Of a DNA stretch of 64,000 nt, positions 54,344-63,213 are shown in pieces. Origin of the DNA: CAVTPD01 sp963736575 (GTDB lineage: Bacteria; Bacteroidota; Bacteroidia; Cytophagales; JAAEPT01); the NCBI GenBank assembly GCA_963736575.1, contig CAVTPD010000003.1, forward strand, positions 620,001 to 684,000, written 5' to 3'. The notes beneath the pieces were generated by a model. It ran no database searches and was not told the DNA's origin. It saw nothing but the letters and a program-made list of their open reading frames with translations. Position numbers and translations under genes: made by a program. Each line of letters starts with the position of its first letter. Position 1 is the first letter of the stretch.

Positions 54344-57301
54344 TTATTGCAACCAAGCAGAATACTTTTTAGCTTCTTCTGTTTTTCCGTTTTGTTCTAA
54401 GGTTTTTGCAATTGTGTTTAATACAGCGTAATAACGGTACATAGAATCTCTACTTACACCTTGCCCGCTCATGTATTCAATCATTTCTACTGAACGGTCA
54501 CCCATAGCAGTAGCAATTTCCATAGCCTTTGTTTCATCACCAACTTCAAACAATAAACCAACATATTGTGCGCCGTATATTTCCATGGCAAATACATTAT
54601 CTGGCATTACTTCTAATGATTTATTGATGACTGTTTTCGCTCTTTCTTTGTCGTTTTCAACATAGATTAAGTGAGCGGCTAAGAAGTAATATTGAAGACG
54701 CGCATTAAACACCATTCGCTTGTAGTTTTCGTCGTAGAAAACATCTGTGTCGTCCATGCCTCTGTAGAACATGTTGTTCATCATGTTGTCGTACATTACA
54801 TCGGTATTTACGGTTCCTTGTTGGTCATTACCATTATTAGCAGGTAATAAACGGTACGCTAAACCTTCTAAATACATGTGGTTTTTAAGGTCTAGGTAAT
54901 TGCTGTTGCCTAAAGTAGTAGAGAAATAGATTGGTCGTTCCCAGTTGTCTTTAGCAATGTTAGCAATCATGTCTAAGATAATAAGGTCTTTTTTCTCTAA
55001 GGAATTACGTTTTAAAGTCCACGATAATTGATTAGAAACTCTAGACTCAAATTTCTCTGGTACAATGCCTTGTGCTTTAGTAGCTTCAGCATTCATTCTA
55101 ACCACTAAGTTCTTGCTAGGCAAGGCGTTAATGTATTTCTTGTGTCTGTCTGTCTGAAGGTATCTTCTAATATTAGGATTGTCTTCTTTAACTGCTTTAA
55201 TGTAAGCGTCAACATACATAGGCTGGTCTTTACCAGAAGGGTTGTTGTAGTAAACTACATCATTTGTTCCTTGAATATAATCTTCGTTTTCTAATGAAAT
55301 TGGTAAGGCTTTAGAGTCGTAAGCATCCTTTTTCATTTGGTCAATATACCAGTCGGTGTTTAATAAACTTAAGTTACATACCCGAACGTCTGTACGGAAA
55401 CCTTCTACTTCTTGTACATACCAAAGAGGAAAAGTGTCGTTATCACCACCCGTGAAGAGGATAGCATTTTTAGCACAGCTGTTTAATAAGTTTTTAGCCG
55501 AATCAACGGAATGGTATCTACCCGAACGGTCGTGGTCATCCCAGCCTTGTAACGCCATTACTGTTGGTACTAATAAAGAAACAGCTACAACAAGTGCCGC
55601 TAAAACTTTATGGTTTTTAATAGCTTCTTTCAATAAATCAAAAACTGCAATTACACCTAAGCCAATCCAAATACAGAAGGCGTAGTAAGAACCAGAATAC
55701 GCATAATCTCTTTCACGCGGTTCAATTGGAGGAGCGTTTAAGTAAATAATAATAGCTATACCGGTAAAAAAGAAAAGTAATGCTGTAATAGCAAACGATT
55801 TTTTCTCTTTTGAATACTGAAATAATAAACCAGCAATACCCAAAAGTAAAGGCAACATCCAATAATTGTTGCGGGCATTAGAATCTAACAATTCAGGCAT
55901 TTTCTCACCGGCTTCCCAAGGCCATAATTCGTCAGAATCTTGAATATCCCCTTCTCTACCAACAAAGTTCCACAGGAAATACCTCCAATACATTTTACCC
56001 AATTGTCGGTCTAGCATGTAACGGATGTTGTGATAACCCGAAGGCATTTTTCCTTCTCGCCAACCCCCGTATTGTTGCAATAGTTTTTTGTATTCGGCAA
56101 CGTGGTGGGCTTGCTGACTGTGCATTCTTGGGAATAAAGTCTGCTGAGTAGGATCGAAAATGTTTTCCGTTCTGTAATCGTAAATTTCGTATTCTTCTTC
56201 CCCCTTTTTGTATAAAGCAGAACCATCGTTTTGTTCAATTAAATCGGCCGTAAATTGTGGGCCATAAAACAAAGGACGATCACCGTATTGCTCCCGTTTA
56301 AGGTAAGAGATGAACTTCATAATGTCTTCCGGGTTGTTCTCATCAATTGGTGGATTGAAATTAGAACGAACCAACACCATGGTATAAGATGAATAACCAA
56401 TCAAGACAAACACAAAACTTAGTAAAGCCAAGTTTAATATTCTGTTGTTCTTTTTAATGGAATAGATAATTCCATAGATAATTGAACCTAAGAAAATAAC
56501 TACAAAGAAGGTAATGCCCGATTTAAACGGTAAACCGAAAGAGTTTACAAACAATACTTCGAACCAACCAGCCATACTAGGTAACCCTGGGATTACACCA
56601 ATTAATATAGCACCTAATATTGCAGCGGAAATAGCTAAAGTGGCAATAATACCGCCTTTAGTAGGTTTGTATTTTCTAAAATAAAAAACTAAACCTAAAG
56701 AAGGAATAGCTACTAAGTTTAGTAGATGAACACCAATAGAAAGCCCTACCATGTAGGCAATTAATAATAACCAACGGTCAGAGTCTGGGTGGTCTGCAAT
56801 ACGTTCCCATTTAAGAATGGCCCAAACTACAAAAGCAGTAAAGAAAGCAGAGATGGCATAAACTTCCGCTTCAGCAGCAGAAAACCAAAATGAATCTGAG
56901 AAAGTATAGGCTAAAGCACCAACGGCACCGGCACCAAGAACTAATAATTTTTGTGTTAACGTAGCTTCTCCGTCTTCGAAAACCACCAGTTTTCTAGCCA
57001 ATAATGTAATGGTCCAGAAAAGGAAAAGGATTGTAAAAGCACTGGAAACAACGGAAACCATGTTTATCCAAAAGGCTACTTTTGTAACATCACCACCTGC
57101 AAAGAACGAGAATACTCTACCAATCATTAAGAAAAGTGGTGCGCCCGGCGGATGCGGGATTTGTAGTTTATAAGCAGCGGCTATAAACTCCCCACAGTCC
57201 CAAAAACTGGCTGTAGGTTCAACGGTTAAAGTGTAAACAAGTAAGGAAATCCCAAAGATTAACCAACCAAGTATATTGTTAAGTTTGTTGTAAGAACTCA
57301 T
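54344..57301 (-). CDS. DUF2723 protein (protein O-mannosyltransferase-like GT-C enzyme)
   Basis: 985 residues from ATG 57301; a TTG three codons upstream is possible. The N-terminal ~290 residues are multi-spanning, with the DUF2723 hallmark TVEPTASFWDCGEFIAAAYKL followed by QIPHPPGAPLFLMIGR. This D/E-containing first loop is like that of PMT glycosyltransferases. More TMs lie near 300-330 and 480-570, then a large periplasmic domain (~590-985) with a TPR-like helical end (ARLQYYFLAAHLIYVENDKERAKTVINKSLE). Probable role: transfer of sugars from a lipid donor to exported proteins. The donor and acceptor are not established here. Confidence 0.88.
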   Translation of the reverse strand: MSSYNKLNNILGWLIFGISLLVYTLTVEPTASFWDCGEFIAAAYKLQIPHPPGAPLFLMIGRVFSFFAGGDVTKVAFWINMVSVVSSAFTILFLFWTITLLARKLVVFEDGEATLTQKLLVLGAGAVGALAYTFSDSFWFSAAEAEVYAISAFFTAFVVWAILKWERIADHPDSDRWLLLIAYMVGLSIGVHLLNLVAIPSLGLVFYFRKYKPTKGGIIATLAISAAILGAILIGVIPGLPSMAGWFEVLFVNSFGLPFKSGITFFVVIFLGSIIYGIIYSIKKNNRILNLALLSFVFVLIGYSSYTMVLVRSNFNPPIDENNPEDIMKFISYLKREQYGDRPLFYGPQFTADLIEQNDGSALYKKGEEEYEIYDYRTENIFDPTQQTLFPRMHSQQAHHVAEYKKLLQQYGGWREGKMPSGYHNIRYMLDRQLGKMYWRYFLWNFVGREGDIQDSDELWPWEAGEKMPELLDSNARNNYWMLPLLLGIAGLLFQYSKEKKSFAITALLFFFTGIAIIIYLNAPPIEPRERDYAYSGSYYAFCIWIGLGVIAVFDLLKEAIKNHKVLAALVVAVSLLVPTVMALQGWDDHDRSGRYHSVDSAKNLLNSCAKNAILFTGGDNDTFPLWYVQEVEGFRTDVRVCNLSLLNTDWYIDQMKKDAYDSKALPISLENEDYIQGTNDVVYYNNPSGKDQPMYVDAYIKAVKEDNPNIRRYLQTDRHKKYINALPSKNLVVRMNAEATKAQGIVPEKFESRVSNQLSWTLKRNSLEKKDLIILDMIANIAKDNWERPIYFSTTLGNSNYLDLKNHMYLEGLAYRLLPANNGNDQQGTVNTDVMYDNMMNNMFYRGMDDTDVFYDENYKRMVFNARLQYYFLAAHLIYVENDKERAKTVINKSLEVMPDNVFAMEIYGAQYVGLLFEVGDETKAMEIATAMGDRSVEMIEYMSGQGVSRDSMYRYYAVLNTIAKTLEQNGKTEEAKKYSAWLQ

Positions 57302-57355
57302 TCTTTCCAATTTTATGAAAAAAGATATCCGGCGAATTTATAATTTTTGGCAAAA

Positions 57356-58156
57356 CTATTCATTCAAATTCCAGTTATATTCTAAATATTCTACGTTTAA
57401 TTCTTTATCGATAGGTACTTTGGAGTATTGAGCTATAAAATTTTTCAGTCCCCCATGGCTTTCAAAATCCATATGGTACCATTTAAAAATTGGCGAAAGC
57501 CAAATCTCGTCTTGCGCAATGATGTTCTTATGCGGATTATTGATGAAAAACCGAGTTTCGTCCTCCAGTTGCTTTTCAATCCTTTCGGGGTTGTAGGCTT
57601 CGTTTAATAGTTTGGGGCAAGAGACGGAAGCACAATTCACGGCAAAATGAATTCTTGGGTCTGTAAACTCCTTCCGTAAGATTTCATGTTCTATAATATC
57701 TAGACTTATTTTTTTACCTGCCAATTCAAAATCTTTTCTAGACCAAACCGTATGCACTAACGGAATTGAAAAAGTTGGCCCAAGGTCCTTTATACTTTTA
57801 AGGGGGTAATTGTCTGTGATTAATTTCAGTGTAAAAAGATTATACAAGTTAATCCAATAAGCCTTTTTCTGGTCTTTTGTCCATAAAGAAGATGGCTTTT
57901 CTGTACTTAAATCTGAAAGTGCTTTAGTAAGCACTTTTTGATCTACTAAAAGCAGTTGGTAATTTACTTTCCCAGAATCACTTACATAAGACTCTAACAA
58001 CCAATTGTAGGTTTCTAGGTCTGGGTAAGGGATTTCTTTTTCAGTATAATAATTGGGTGTTGAAGAGCAGGAGCTTAGCCAAAGACTACAGATCGTCAAA
58101 ATCAATAGCGTCGGTAGTGTCTTGTGTATCAATTTGTATATATGGATCTTCTTCAT
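57356..58156 (-). CDS. DUF547 lipoprotein
   Basis: 266 residues. The lipoprotein signal ends LWLSSC. DUF547 features are present: KKAYWINLYNLFTLKLI, IPLVHTVW, LDIIEHEILRK, DPRIHFAVNCASVSCPKLL and the C-terminal DFESHGGLKNFI. Family function is unknown. The start codon lies inside the 3' end of the AsmA-like gene, a 71-nt overlap; no later ATG would keep the signal peptide. Confidence 0.85.
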   Translation of the reverse strand: MKKIHIYKLIHKTLPTLLILTICSLWLSSCSSTPNYYTEKEIPYPDLETYNWLLESYVSDSGKVNYQLLLVDQKVLTKALSDLSTEKPSSLWTKDQKKAYWINLYNLFTLKLITDNYPLKSIKDLGPTFSIPLVHTVWSRKDFELAGKKISLDIIEHEILRKEFTDPRIHFAVNCASVSCPKLLNEAYNPERIEKQLEDETRFFINNPHKNIIAQDEIWLSPIFKWYHMDFESHGGLKNFIAQYSKVPIDKELNVEYLEYNWNLNE

Positions 58157-60611
58157 CCTGTTGTATGGTTTCTTTTAATTCTTGAATTACTTTCTCTTTC
58201 GCCGTCTTTAACGACTTTTTCTTGTCTAGTATTACTTCATAATTGTCAGAATTACCAACAATCTGTAAATAGATAAAAAATTCTTTCGTTTCTTCGGACT
58301 GGCCAACGCCAGAAATAACATCACCCGCTCTTCTTTTGTAATTAATTAGCGGGAAGGAAATGTAATAATCCATATCACCGCTGTAGGTATGTGTACCGCT
58401 AATGTTAAAATCGGCTACCGAAGATGTGATTTTCATTTCTGGTATTTCAACGGTTTGGTTATGGATACTAATGGTGTTTTCTAGCTTAGAAAAACGGATG
58501 TTACTGAAATTATTGCTCTTGGTGTATTTGTCGTAATTTTTCTGACGAATAAACTGACCTAAATCCACCATTGGGTTAAAATCGTTTAATTCCCCGTTAT
58601 CAATAGTGGCATGGATAATGGATGTTAATTTATCTGGTTTAACTTTCAGTTTTTCATCAAAGGGAAGGTACACATAGAAATCAGCAGTAAGCCTACCTTT
58701 TAAATGTTTGTCTGTTATAAAGGTTTGATTGAAGTTTTCGAACAAATAAAATCCCTTTTGAACATCGGTATCAAACAAATCACCGCGGGCTTCTAAAATA
58801 GGTTGTTGATCGTTTCGGGCATCTAAAGCACCATTTAGTGCAATTTCACCGTCGGCCATTTTTAGGCTTAATTCTTTAAAGGAAAGAAAACGATCTTTTA
58901 AGGTTATAATCCCAGAAACATCCCGAATACTATTTTCAGCATAAAAACGTCTGAATTTCACTTCCTTAATATGTGTTTTTAAATTAAGGGTAATGTTTTT
59001 GGGTAAACCAAGCGCATAGTCGTCGTTCTTGGCCGCCGTTTTTGAAACATCTTTAGAATCTGCACTTAATACTTCGTCTAGATCTAGAAAATCACTGCTT
59101 ACGTCTGCCGTTAAAGAGAACTGTTTGTTTTCTGAAAAAAGAAGCGAGAAAAAGTTGTTGATTTGTCCTTTTAAATGAAAAGAGCTGTTCCCCCATTTTC
59201 CGCTTACATCATCAAAACGGAGGTTGTTTAAGTTCGATTGTAACTTTCCATTCAAGTCTGAAAAAGCCAATTTCTGACCGTTCATTTTCAAATAGACATT
59301 TTTCAGAACAGCCGTTCCTTCCGATTTTAAAGAAGAAACAGATTTTGGGTCTTCAATTTCAGAAAGCAAACCCTTAATAGTAACATTTACTTGAACAACC
59401 CCAGCAGCTTCATCAATCAGAGAATCGGGCAAGGTGTTTTTTAAATCTCTTAAATAGATATCTCCTTTTAAAGCGGCTTCAATTCTAGGATGTTTAAAAT
59501 CACGGTAAGCAAACTTGCCCGTAATACGTTGGCCTTTTATATCGGTTGAAATGCTGTCTAAAATCACATAAGAGGTCCTAGAAGTTCGCTCGCTTCCGTT
59601 AGAAAATGTGCCTACCATATTGGCATTATCGAAACGGCTTTTGTTATTCGGAAGGAAGAAAGAAGCATTTCTGAAACCAAACTTAAAGTCGATTTTAGGA
59701 TTGTGCCCGGGATCAACACGGCCTTCAATTTTTCCGTTAAAATATACGCGTCCTTCCGATTGATAAGAACCCACCGATTTAGCAATGGAATTTGGCAACA
59801 GAGAAACTAAGCTTTTAATGTTTGCTTCTTTAGCATCTACCGAAAGACTTAAATAACTGTTGTCTTTCTTTTGGTATTTTCCGCCTAAAGTAAAAGCTAC
59901 GCCAGAAATCATTAAATCTGAAGGCACAATGGTCAACAAACCTTCATTAGGCACAAATTGTAGTTGGGTATTTAGACTAACTTCTTTTTCCTGAATATAA
60001 GGACTGTCGTGTATGGTAATGTGGTCAACAAAAGCATCTCCATTAATATCGAAGTTAAGGGTATCACCCAGTTCTATCTTGGCTTCTAGATTTTTGCTAA
60101 AAATTTTATGGTTATTGGCAATTCGTAAATCAATATACTGAACGTCAAAATTATTCAATTGTACTCTAGAAAGCTCTATTGTTCCTTGATCGGAAGTTTT
60201 TGCGGTATCCTTTTTAAAGATGGTATAGTTGTTTCTTCCGTATTCATCAACCTTAAGGTGAATAAAACCTTGGTCTACTACAATTTCTTTAATGGTAACG
60301 TCTTTATTAATGAGCGAAACAATGTCTAAAGCCAAATAAAGGTTTTGAGCTTTTAGCAATGTGTCTGTGCTGCCTTCAATAGCATCTTTTATAACAGGGT
60401 TCTTAACCTCAATTGCAATGTTGGGGAAGGTGTGCCAAAAATCTAACTGAATAGATTCTACGTTTACTTCGGCTTTTAAATAGCGGTTAGACGTAGCTAC
60501 AAATTGCTTAATAATCACCTCCTGATTTTTGAAAAGCCAGAACCCGGCTCCCGCAAGACACAGTAGCAATACTAAAAGGAAATAGGAAATAATGCGTAGA
60601 AAGCGCTTCAC
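58086..60611 (-). CDS. AsmA-family envelope protein
   Basis: 841 residues. One N-terminal membrane anchor (LRIISYFLLVLLLCLAGAGFWLF), then the AsmA N-domain phrase (VNVESIQLDFWHTFPNIAIEVKN) and a long beta-rich periplasmic region. The C-terminal AsmA part contains FNISGTHTYSGDMDYYISFPL. The end is acidic (residues ~815-841). AsmA-like proteins are bridge or groove proteins implicated in phospholipid transport to the outer membrane. No SCO-like partner is nearby. First gene of the AsmA-DUF547-DUF2723 run. Confidence 0.88.
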   Translation of the reverse strand: MKRFLRIISYFLLVLLLCLAGAGFWLFKNQEVIIKQFVATSNRYLKAEVNVESIQLDFWHTFPNIAIEVKNPVIKDAIEGSTDTLLKAQNLYLALDIVSLINKDVTIKEIVVDQGFIHLKVDEYGRNNYTIFKKDTAKTSDQGTIELSRVQLNNFDVQYIDLRIANNHKIFSKNLEAKIELGDTLNFDINGDAFVDHITIHDSPYIQEKEVSLNTQLQFVPNEGLLTIVPSDLMISGVAFTLGGKYQKKDNSYLSLSVDAKEANIKSLVSLLPNSIAKSVGSYQSEGRVYFNGKIEGRVDPGHNPKIDFKFGFRNASFFLPNNKSRFDNANMVGTFSNGSERTSRTSYVILDSISTDIKGQRITGKFAYRDFKHPRIEAALKGDIYLRDLKNTLPDSLIDEAAGVVQVNVTIKGLLSEIEDPKSVSSLKSEGTAVLKNVYLKMNGQKLAFSDLNGKLQSNLNNLRFDDVSGKWGNSSFHLKGQINNFFSLLFSENKQFSLTADVSSDFLDLDEVLSADSKDVSKTAAKNDDYALGLPKNITLNLKTHIKEVKFRRFYAENSIRDVSGIITLKDRFLSFKELSLKMADGEIALNGALDARNDQQPILEARGDLFDTDVQKGFYLFENFNQTFITDKHLKGRLTADFYVYLPFDEKLKVKPDKLTSIIHATIDNGELNDFNPMVDLGQFIRQKNYDKYTKSNNFSNIRFSKLENTISIHNQTVEIPEMKITSSVADFNISGTHTYSGDMDYYISFPLINYKRRAGDVISGVGQSEETKEFFIYLQIVGNSDNYEVILDKKKSLKTAKEKVIQELKETIQQDEEDPYIQIDTQDTTDAIDFDDL

Positions 60612-60706
60612 AACAGGTAAATGTACTTATTTGAATGATTGTAAGAAAGCAAAGCTCTCAGATGTTTTGCTAACGAAAATATTTTAAAAAAAGTTTTATA
60701 GAGGTA

Positions 60707-60736
60707 TTGTGTAAATGAAATTAATACCTAACTTTG
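60707..60736 (+). promoter_or_regulatory. Promoter of tRNA-Val
   Basis: TTG (60707-60709), a 19-nt spacer and TAACTTTG (60729-60736), a full match to TTG-N19-TAnnTTTG. Transcription would begin around 60743, about 55 nt before the tRNA. This is the clearest promoter in the window. Confidence 0.75.
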
Positions 60737-60797
60737 CATTCCCGTTTAAGAGATACGGGAAACGAAAACAAAAAAGCTTAGGTTTTATTGTTCATTC

Positions 60798-60872
60798 GGG
60801 CTCTTAGCTCAGTTGGTTCAGAGCACCTGCCTTACAAGCAGGGGGTCACTGGTTCGAATCCAGTAGGGCCCA
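60798..60872 (+). tRNA. tRNA-Val (anticodon UAC)
   Basis: Complete cloverleaf. Acceptor GGGCTCT/AGGGCCC (one G-T pair), D-stem GCTC/GAGC, anticodon stem CCTGC/GCAGG with loop CTTACAA (anticodon TAC at 60833-60835), T-arm ACTGG-TTCGAAT-CCAGT and discriminator A. CCA is not encoded. It is followed by its own terminator and then a GIY-YIG gene. Confidence 0.95.
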
Positions 60873-60873
60873 C

Positions 60874-60913
60874 AAAAGGGTTACAACTTAAAGCTGTAAC
60901 CCTTTTTCTTTTT
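60874..60913 (+). terminator. Terminator of tRNA-Val
   Basis: GGGTTACA..C / TTAAA / G..TGTAACCC stem, followed by TTTTTCTTTTT. An almost identical copy lies at 61259-61298 behind the second tRNA relic. Confidence 0.9.
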
Positions 60914-60937
60914 AAGAGATTTATGATTTTTTCCTAA

Positions 60938-61186
60938 ATGCATTTTTGTTATATATTATATTCCAAACAGCTAGACCGCTTTTACATAGGTTCTACTAGC
61001 GACTCTTTACAATCTCGTTTAAACAAACACAATAGTAACCATAAAGGCTATACAGGTTCGGTAAATGATTGGCAAGTTGTTTATTCCGAAACCTTTGAAA
61101 CTGTTATTGAAGCCCGAAAACGAGAAAGGGAAATTAAAGCTAAAAAATCCAGAAAATATATTGAAAAGCTAATTGCTTTGAATTAG
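60938..61186 (+). CDS. Small GIY-YIG endonuclease-family protein
   Basis: 82 residues, the single-domain GIY-YIG type (COG2827-like). Motif CYILYS (GIY part) and RFYIGST (YIG part) are separated as expected; R-x-x-x-H (SRLNKHN) and the catalytic-region Glu (FETVIEARKRERE) are present. The C-terminus is basic. It sits between an intact tRNA-Val and a tRNA relic, and its TAG stop (61184-61186) is the TAG of the relic's TTAGCTC. The ~72-nt sequence left of it (tRNA 3' part plus terminator) is repeated to its right. It could be a tRNA-targeting mobile nuclease or a DNA-repair protein; the context favours the first. Confidence 0.85.
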   Translation: MHFCYILYSKQLDRFYIGSTSDSLQSRLNKHNSNHKGYTGSVNDWQVVYSETFETVIEARKREREIKAKKSRKYIEKLIALN

Positions 61187-61256
61187 CTCAGTTGGTTTAG
61201 AACATCCCGATCTTTTCAAGTCGGGAGGGTCACTGGTTCGAATCCAGTAGGGCCCA
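61183..61256 (+). pseudogene. Decayed tRNA copy 2, lacking the 5' acceptor strand
   Basis: It begins TTAGCTCAGTTGG, where the intact tRNA has its position-8 region; the preceding seven acceptor bases are replaced by the GIY-YIG 3' end. The D-stem is altered (GCTC/GAAC). The anticodon arm is abnormal: TCCCGAT/GTCGGGA, seven pairs, with an 8-nt loop. The T-arm and 3' acceptor strand equal those of tRNA-Val. It cannot form a normal acceptor stem. Confidence 0.8.
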
Positions 61257-61258
61257 CA

Positions 61259-61298
61259 AAAAGGGTTACAGCTTAAAGTTGTAACCCTTTTTCTTTTT
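61259..61298 (+). terminator. Terminator copy behind tRNA relic 2
   Basis: Near-duplicate of 60874-60913: GGGTTACAGC / TTAAA / GTTGTAACCC, then T5-C-T5. Two substitutions and one extra A distinguish it from the first copy. Confidence 0.85.
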
Positions 61299-61340
61299 AT
61301 GAGTGTTTTCATTACGTTTATAGACACATTTCTAGGAATA

Positions 61341-61391
61341 TTAGCTCAGTTGGTTCAGAGCATCCCGATCTTTTCAGTCGGGAGGGTCACT
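61341..61391 (+). pseudogene. Decayed tRNA copy 3, D-arm and anticodon arm only
   Basis: It begins again at TTAGCTCAGTTGG and shares the abnormal 7-bp anticodon stem TCCCGAT/GTCGGGA with copy 2, here with a CTTTTCA loop. The D-stem GCTC/GAGC is intact. It stops after GGGTCACT, so no T-arm or acceptor 3' strand exists. Clearly non-functional. Confidence 0.75.
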
Positions 61392-61416
61392 TAATATCGA
61401 TACAATAGAGCTCGCT

Positions 61417-61446
61417 AAAACTTTCCTAGAAATAGGAAGCTTTTTT
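61417..61446 (+). terminator. Terminator-like hairpin after tRNA relic 3
   Basis: TTCCTA-GAAA-TAGGAA with an outer AAAA/TTTT extension (one mismatch) and a T6 run. It is unrelated in sequence to the two upstream terminators. Confidence 0.6.
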
Positions 61447-61529
61447 GGTTTAAGGAGGTTTGTAATTTTTTCTCAAACTCAATTTTAAAATATAATCTTC
61501 TTAAAACTTGAATTTTTATAAATAATCCG

Positions 61530-61558
61530 TTGTTTGCCGATTAAACTGTTCACTTTTG
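61530..61558 (+). promoter_or_regulatory. Probable promoter of the lipoprotein gene at 61585
   Basis: TTG (61530-61532), 18-nt spacer and CACTTTTG (61551-61558), one mismatch to TAnnTTTG, 27 nt before the ATG. Confidence 0.5.
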
Positions 61559-61584
61559 ATACAACCAACCAAAAACACACACTT

Positions 61585-62427
61585 ATGAATACTACAGCAA
61601 AACTATTTGTTTTAGGACTCGGTTTTTTAGCATTTTCTTGCGATTCCTCTAAAAATGAGCCTGAAGCACCCGTATTAACGGAAGACACTACAGCAGTAGA
61701 AGAGCCTAAAATGAAAGATGGCCCTATGGAAAAAGATGGGATTACACTTTCTAAAGTAAACTCACCATTATTTGCGGAAGCTACGCTTAAAATGGAGGTT
61801 CCAGAAGAAGGTGCCACACTTAAGCCTGGTGACAACAAGTTTATTTTTAAAGTAGAAAACTACGAATTGGGTACACAAACTCAAGATGCCGACATTAAAA
61901 TGTGTGCGAATTCTGGAAAAGGACAGCACATTCATTTTATTTTAGACAACGAACCGTACAGTGCTTTTTACGACACTGTTTTCACAAAAGACATCTCTAA
62001 AGGAAATCACGTTTTGTTAGCTTTCGTTTCTCGTTCTTACCACGAAAGTGTTAAAAGCGAAAACGCTTATATTTTAACAAAACTGAAATCGGGTAAAACA
62101 GAAGAAGACAGTGTAGATCTTTCTGCTCCACACATGTTCTATAGCCGTCCGAAAGGAACGTATTCTGGTACAGATACAGAGAAAGTTTTATTGGATTTCT
62201 ACTTAACAAATGCTGAGCTTTCTGATGAAGGTCATTCTGTTACGGTAACTATCAACGGTTCTACTTCATTTGATATTACGTCTTGGGAACCTTACTTTAT
62301 GGAAGGTTTACCAATGGGTGAAAACACAATTAAGTTAGAATTCAAAGATGCTGATGGAAACCTAGTAGACAGCCCTTTCAATCCGGTAGAAAGAATTGTA
62401 ACGCTTGAAGAAGGTGAAAAAATTTAA
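61585..62427 (+). CDS. Conserved exported lipoprotein of unknown function
   Basis: 280 residues from ATG 61585 (MNTTAKLFVLGLGFLAFSCDSS; lipobox AFSC); the frame is open upstream but that part overlaps the promoter. An acidic ~45-residue linker precedes two beta-sandwich-like segments. The first has GQHIHFILDNEPYSAFYD and HVLLAFVSRSYHESVK; the second has VLLDFYLTNAELSDEGHSV. Homologues in Flavobacteriia are, as I recall, often labelled phosphopeptide-binding, without evidence visible here. Envelope location is clear, function is not. Confidence 0.8.
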   Translation: MNTTAKLFVLGLGFLAFSCDSSKNEPEAPVLTEDTTAVEEPKMKDGPMEKDGITLSKVNSPLFAEATLKMEVPEEGATLKPGDNKFIFKVENYELGTQTQDADIKMCANSGKGQHIHFILDNEPYSAFYDTVFTKDISKGNHVLLAFVSRSYHESVKSENAYILTKLKSGKTEEDSVDLSAPHMFYSRPKGTYSGTDTEKVLLDFYLTNAELSDEGHSVTVTINGSTSFDITSWEPYFMEGLPMGENTIKLEFKDADGNLVDSPFNPVERIVTLEEGEKI

Positions 62428-62457
62428 GAACTAATTTTCAAGAATTAGCCTTATATT

Positions 62458-62497
62458 AAAGCTGTAATCGGGTAACCGGTTGCAGCTTTTTTGTTTT
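62458..62497 (+). terminator. Terminator after the lipoprotein gene
   Basis: AAAGCTGTAA...TTGCAGCTTT stem with inner CGG/CCG pairs, followed by T6-G-T4. It lies 30 nt after the stop. Confidence 0.85.
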
Positions 62498-62529
62498 AAA
62501 AAGGCTGAAATAGATTCCAATAAATAAGC

Positions 62530-63213
62530 ATGAAACTGATAAGTCTTCTTTTAGTTTTCTTTTTTTTCCAACCACCTTTAATTAATGAGTGGGTAGGTGA
62601 TTATTATGGTATTGTAGATGGGAAACAAGCTGTACTCACTATTGAAGCTCAAAAGGATAAATTGGTAGGCGAAGTAAATGCCGAAGGGTATTATTATCAG
62701 TTCACAGCTACCGCTAAAGAAGATATTGTAACAGGTTACATCAATAATATACAAACGGGTGAATCGCTGGTAATGTCGGCTAGAAAAAATGACGAAAACG
62801 AAATTATTGTTTCGGTAGAAGAAGTCTATTACATCTTTAGTTCTGAAGAGCCTGAAAAACCTAAAAAGACAGTTGTCACAAAAGAAAATTTAGATCCCGA
62901 ACTTATAGGAAGTTGGCGGTATACAGAAGTAAATAACACCAATGATTTTTCAGTAGCTACCGATTATTTTTTACTACTGAACCAAGACGGGACATTCACT
63001 TATAAAATTGGCGACAGCGATGGAGAGAGTGATGCTGGTAATTTTTCTTCAGGAAGTAATGAAAGCCACAGCGGAAGTTGGAAAAACATTCACAACGCAA
63101 TCTATCTGAAAGAAGACGACAAATGGGAAGTTTTTGCCAAATATTCTCTAGATGGAAACCTATTATTATTAGAGTTTGAAGATGGACAAAAGCAGACATG
63201 GAACCGACAATAA
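62530..63213 (+). CDS. Small exported protein, lipocalin-like C-terminal half
   Basis: 227 residues. Short signal peptide (MKLISLLLVFFFFQPPLI). An N-terminal beta segment (WVGDYYGIVDGKQAVLTIE) and a C-terminal one opening LIGSWRYTEVNN and ending WNRQ are joined by a charged linker with EEPEKPKKT. Both halves look like small beta-barrels of the lipocalin-like kind. Function unknown. The next gene overlaps it by 32 nt. Confidence 0.7.
   Translation: MKLISLLLVFFFFQPPLINEWVGDYYGIVDGKQAVLTIEAQKDKLVGEVNAEGYYYQFTATAKEDIVTGYINNIQTGESLVMSARKNDENEIIVSVEEVYYIFSSEEPEKPKKTVVTKENLDPELIGSWRYTEVNNTNDFSVATDYFLLLNQDGTFTYKIGDSDGESDAGNFSSGSNESHSGSWKNIHNAIYLKEDDKWEVFAKYSLDGNLLLLEFEDGQKQTWNRQ

Noticed and set aside
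61183..61256. Second tRNA gene (Lys- or Glu-like anticodon)
   Set aside because: The 5' acceptor strand is missing, the anticodon stem has seven pairs and the loop is 8 nt, so no functional tRNA can form.
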